Assembly: GCF_015207245.1 (NCBI RefSeq)
Contig: NZ_JADEXF010000262.1
Coordinates: forward strand, 1-5,932
Direction: 5' to 3'
Source: Nostoc cf. edaphicum LEGE 07299
Lineage (GTDB): Bacteria; Cyanobacteriota; Cyanobacteriia; Cyanobacteriales; Nostocaceae
DNA length: 5,932 bases
The notes under the pieces were generated by a model, which saw only the letters and a list, made by a program, of their open reading frames with translations, made no database searches and was not told the origin of the DNA. The stretch's first letter is position 1. Every line of letters starts with the position of its first letter. Positions 5,350-5,932 of the stretch are shown piece after piece. A program made the translations under genes and the position numbers.

Positions 5350-5646
5350 ACTTTTTGTATGAATCGAAACCCTCACCAAAACAGTGCTGAGTGCTGAGTA
5401 ACGAGTGCTGAGTAAAAAAAGTAATAATTGCACTCAGCTAACGAGTGTCTGAAGCCCCAACATGCGGTATGGAAAAACAAAAAAAGATTTATTTCGAGAT
5501 GCGTAGCGTATATTTAATGCGTCCTTACTTCAATCCTCTAGATTTATCTATGGGGTTACTCAGCAATCAGCACTCCTGAATCTAAATCCCTCTCCCAAGC
5601 AAGGCTTACGGTGTACGCAAAAGTTTTCTAAAGCTGTCCCACGTCT
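5350..5646. other. Gene-free spacer after GST
   Basis: I see no credible gene, RNA gene or clean terminator here. It holds the heptamer array at 5383-5438, an A-rich stretch near 5471-5486, and short motifs such as GATGCGTAGCG (5499-5509) that recur in Nostoc-type spacers. The segment near 5587-5630 (CTCTCCCAAGCAAGGC, then GTGTACGCAAAAGTTTTC) also looks like interspersed repeat debris, but no second copy lies in the window to prove it. Confidence 0.5.
5383..5438. repeat. AGTGCTG heptamer array with inverted partner
   Basis: The array has tandem heptamers AGTGCTG (5383-5389, 5390-5396), AGTAACG (5397-5403), AGTGCTG (5404-5410) and AGTAAAA (5411-5417). After an AT-rich loop, ACTCAGC (5432-5438) is the exact reverse complement of GCTGAGT (5407-5413). 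This is the same plan of tandem heptamers followed by their complement that occurs at 641-770 and inside cbiA. It lies 34 bp after the GST stop and might help end its transcript, but no T-run follows. Confidence 0.7.
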
Positions 5647-5793
5647 TGACCTGTAATGCCAATGCATCGACTTGCAATGCCAATGCATCGACCTGTTATG
5701 CCAATGCATCGACCTGCTATGCCAATGCATCGACCTGTTATGCCAATGCATCGACCTGTTATGCCAATGCATCGACCTGTTATGCCAATGCAA
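5647..5793. repeat. Seven tandem 21-bp repeats
   Basis: Seven direct copies sit head to tail without spacers. The unit is three heptamers: CGACCTG, TTATGCC and AATGCAT. Copies begin at 5647, 5668, 5689, 5710, 5731, 5752 and 5773. Copies 3, 5 and 6 are identical. Copy 1 differs at the first base and in the middle heptamer, copy 2 has CTTGCAATG in place of CCTGTTATG, copy 4 has GCTATG, and copy 7 ends in A instead of T. Each unit carries the palindrome ATGCAT. As 21 is a multiple of three, frames stay open through the array on both strands, which creates apparent repeat peptides that I do not regard as genes. Confidence 0.95.
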
Positions 5794-5806
5794 TAGGGTT
5801 CGGTTA

Positions 5807-5932
5807 CAATACGGTTCAGTTAAGGCTAAAACTCTTTGTCAAAGTCAACTTTTTTAACGTAGACGCAAAGCGGCTTGCCGAAGGCTACCGCAGAGGCGCA
5901 GAGGAAACAGAGAGAAGAGAAAAAATGCTTAA
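5807..5932. mobile_element. MITE, copy 2, inverted and cut by the window edge
   Basis: CAATACGGTTCAGTTAAG at 5807-5824 is identical over 18 bp to the right end of MITE copy 1 read on the other strand. The interior aligns with copy 1 in reverse: GGCTAAAACTCTTTGTCAAA, TTTTTTAACG, CAGAGGCGCAGAG, GAGAAAAAATGCTTAA. The window stops within the far terminal repeat, which should continue for about 13 more bases. Copy 2 is about 27 bp longer than copy 1 because of extra sequence at about 5860-5886. If it also made a 10-bp duplication, the left flank GGTTCGGTTA (5797-5806) should recur just after the missing end. Confidence 0.85.
5860..5886. repeat. Small GC-rich palindromic insert within MITE copy 2
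   Basis: About 27 bases absent from copy 1 lie between the shared TTTTTTAACG (5850-5859) and the shared CAGAGGCGCAGAG stretch. They include GCGGCTTGCCG (5870-5880), a short hairpin that resembles a very common dispersed Nostoc-type motif. It is either a nested insertion in copy 2 or a part lost from copy 1. Confidence 0.5.

Noticed and set aside
4957..5433. Two - strand frames over the GST gene and its downstream spacer
   Set aside because: They are antisense to the conserved GST C-terminal domain or run into heptamer repeats, with no family features.
5560..5793. A - strand reading frame with seven-residue repeats MHWHNRS, suggestive of a His-rich metal-binding peptide
   Set aside because: It is produced by the 21-bp tandem repeat, whose period keeps most frames open. 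There is no Shine-Dalgarno and no family resemblance, and the frame runs out into unrelated spacer sequence.
5647..5793. CRISPR array
   Set aside because: The 21-bp units abut with no unique spacers, and no cas gene is present.
5672..5857. A + strand frame with repeats CQCIDLL, resembling a Cys-rich peptide
   Set aside because: It is the same tandem-repeat artefact in another frame, and it continues into the MITE.

Overview
The window looks like chromosomal DNA from a filamentous, heterocyst-type cyanobacterium (Nostocales, Nostoc/Anabaena-like). Three things point there. Nine perfect HIP1 octamers (GCGATCGC) lie in 5.9 kb, all inside genes. The best family matches are cyanobacterial-type proteins (GH100 neutral invertase, CbiA, RsmB). 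The spacers are full of heptamer-based short repeats and palindromes of the kind common in Nostoc genomes. Taxonomy is inferred from these signals, not from a database search.

Layout: (1) 1-641, + strand, 3' part of a GH100 alkaline/neutral invertase. (2) 642-781, a spacer filled by a layered heptamer palindrome. (3) 782-2293, +, rsmB (16S rRNA m5C967 methyltransferase), carrying a roughly 52-codon in-frame palindromic insertion. (4) 2351-2773, +, a TerB-like protein with a strong Shine-Dalgarno, followed by a terminator hairpin. (5) 2829-3041, a nest of palindromes: a 110-bp MITE with 18-bp terminal inverted repeats and perfect 10-bp flanking direct repeats, inserted into an older hairpin, plus an extra half-end. 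(6) 3042-4475, - strand, cbiA (cobyrinate a,c-diamide synthase), with an in-frame heptamer-repeat insertion and a purine-rich repeat-like linker. (7) 4476-4713, a divergent spacer. (8) 4714-5349, +, a glutathione S-transferase. (9) 5350-5932, gene-free DNA with a heptamer array, seven tandem 21-bp repeats and a second, inverted MITE copy cut by the window edge.

The genes are ordinary housekeeping or accessory functions (sugar cleavage, ribosome modification, cobalamin synthesis, thiol chemistry) and do not form one pathway. rsmB and the TerB-like gene may share a transcript (57-bp gap); the others look like separate units. The unusual content is the repeat layer. Two different conserved enzymes carry spacer-type palindromic repeats as translated in-frame insertions, and the same design (tandem heptamers followed by their reverse complements) recurs inside a gene and in two spacers. 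I see no defence, secretion or biosynthetic system that would count as a new gene system here.
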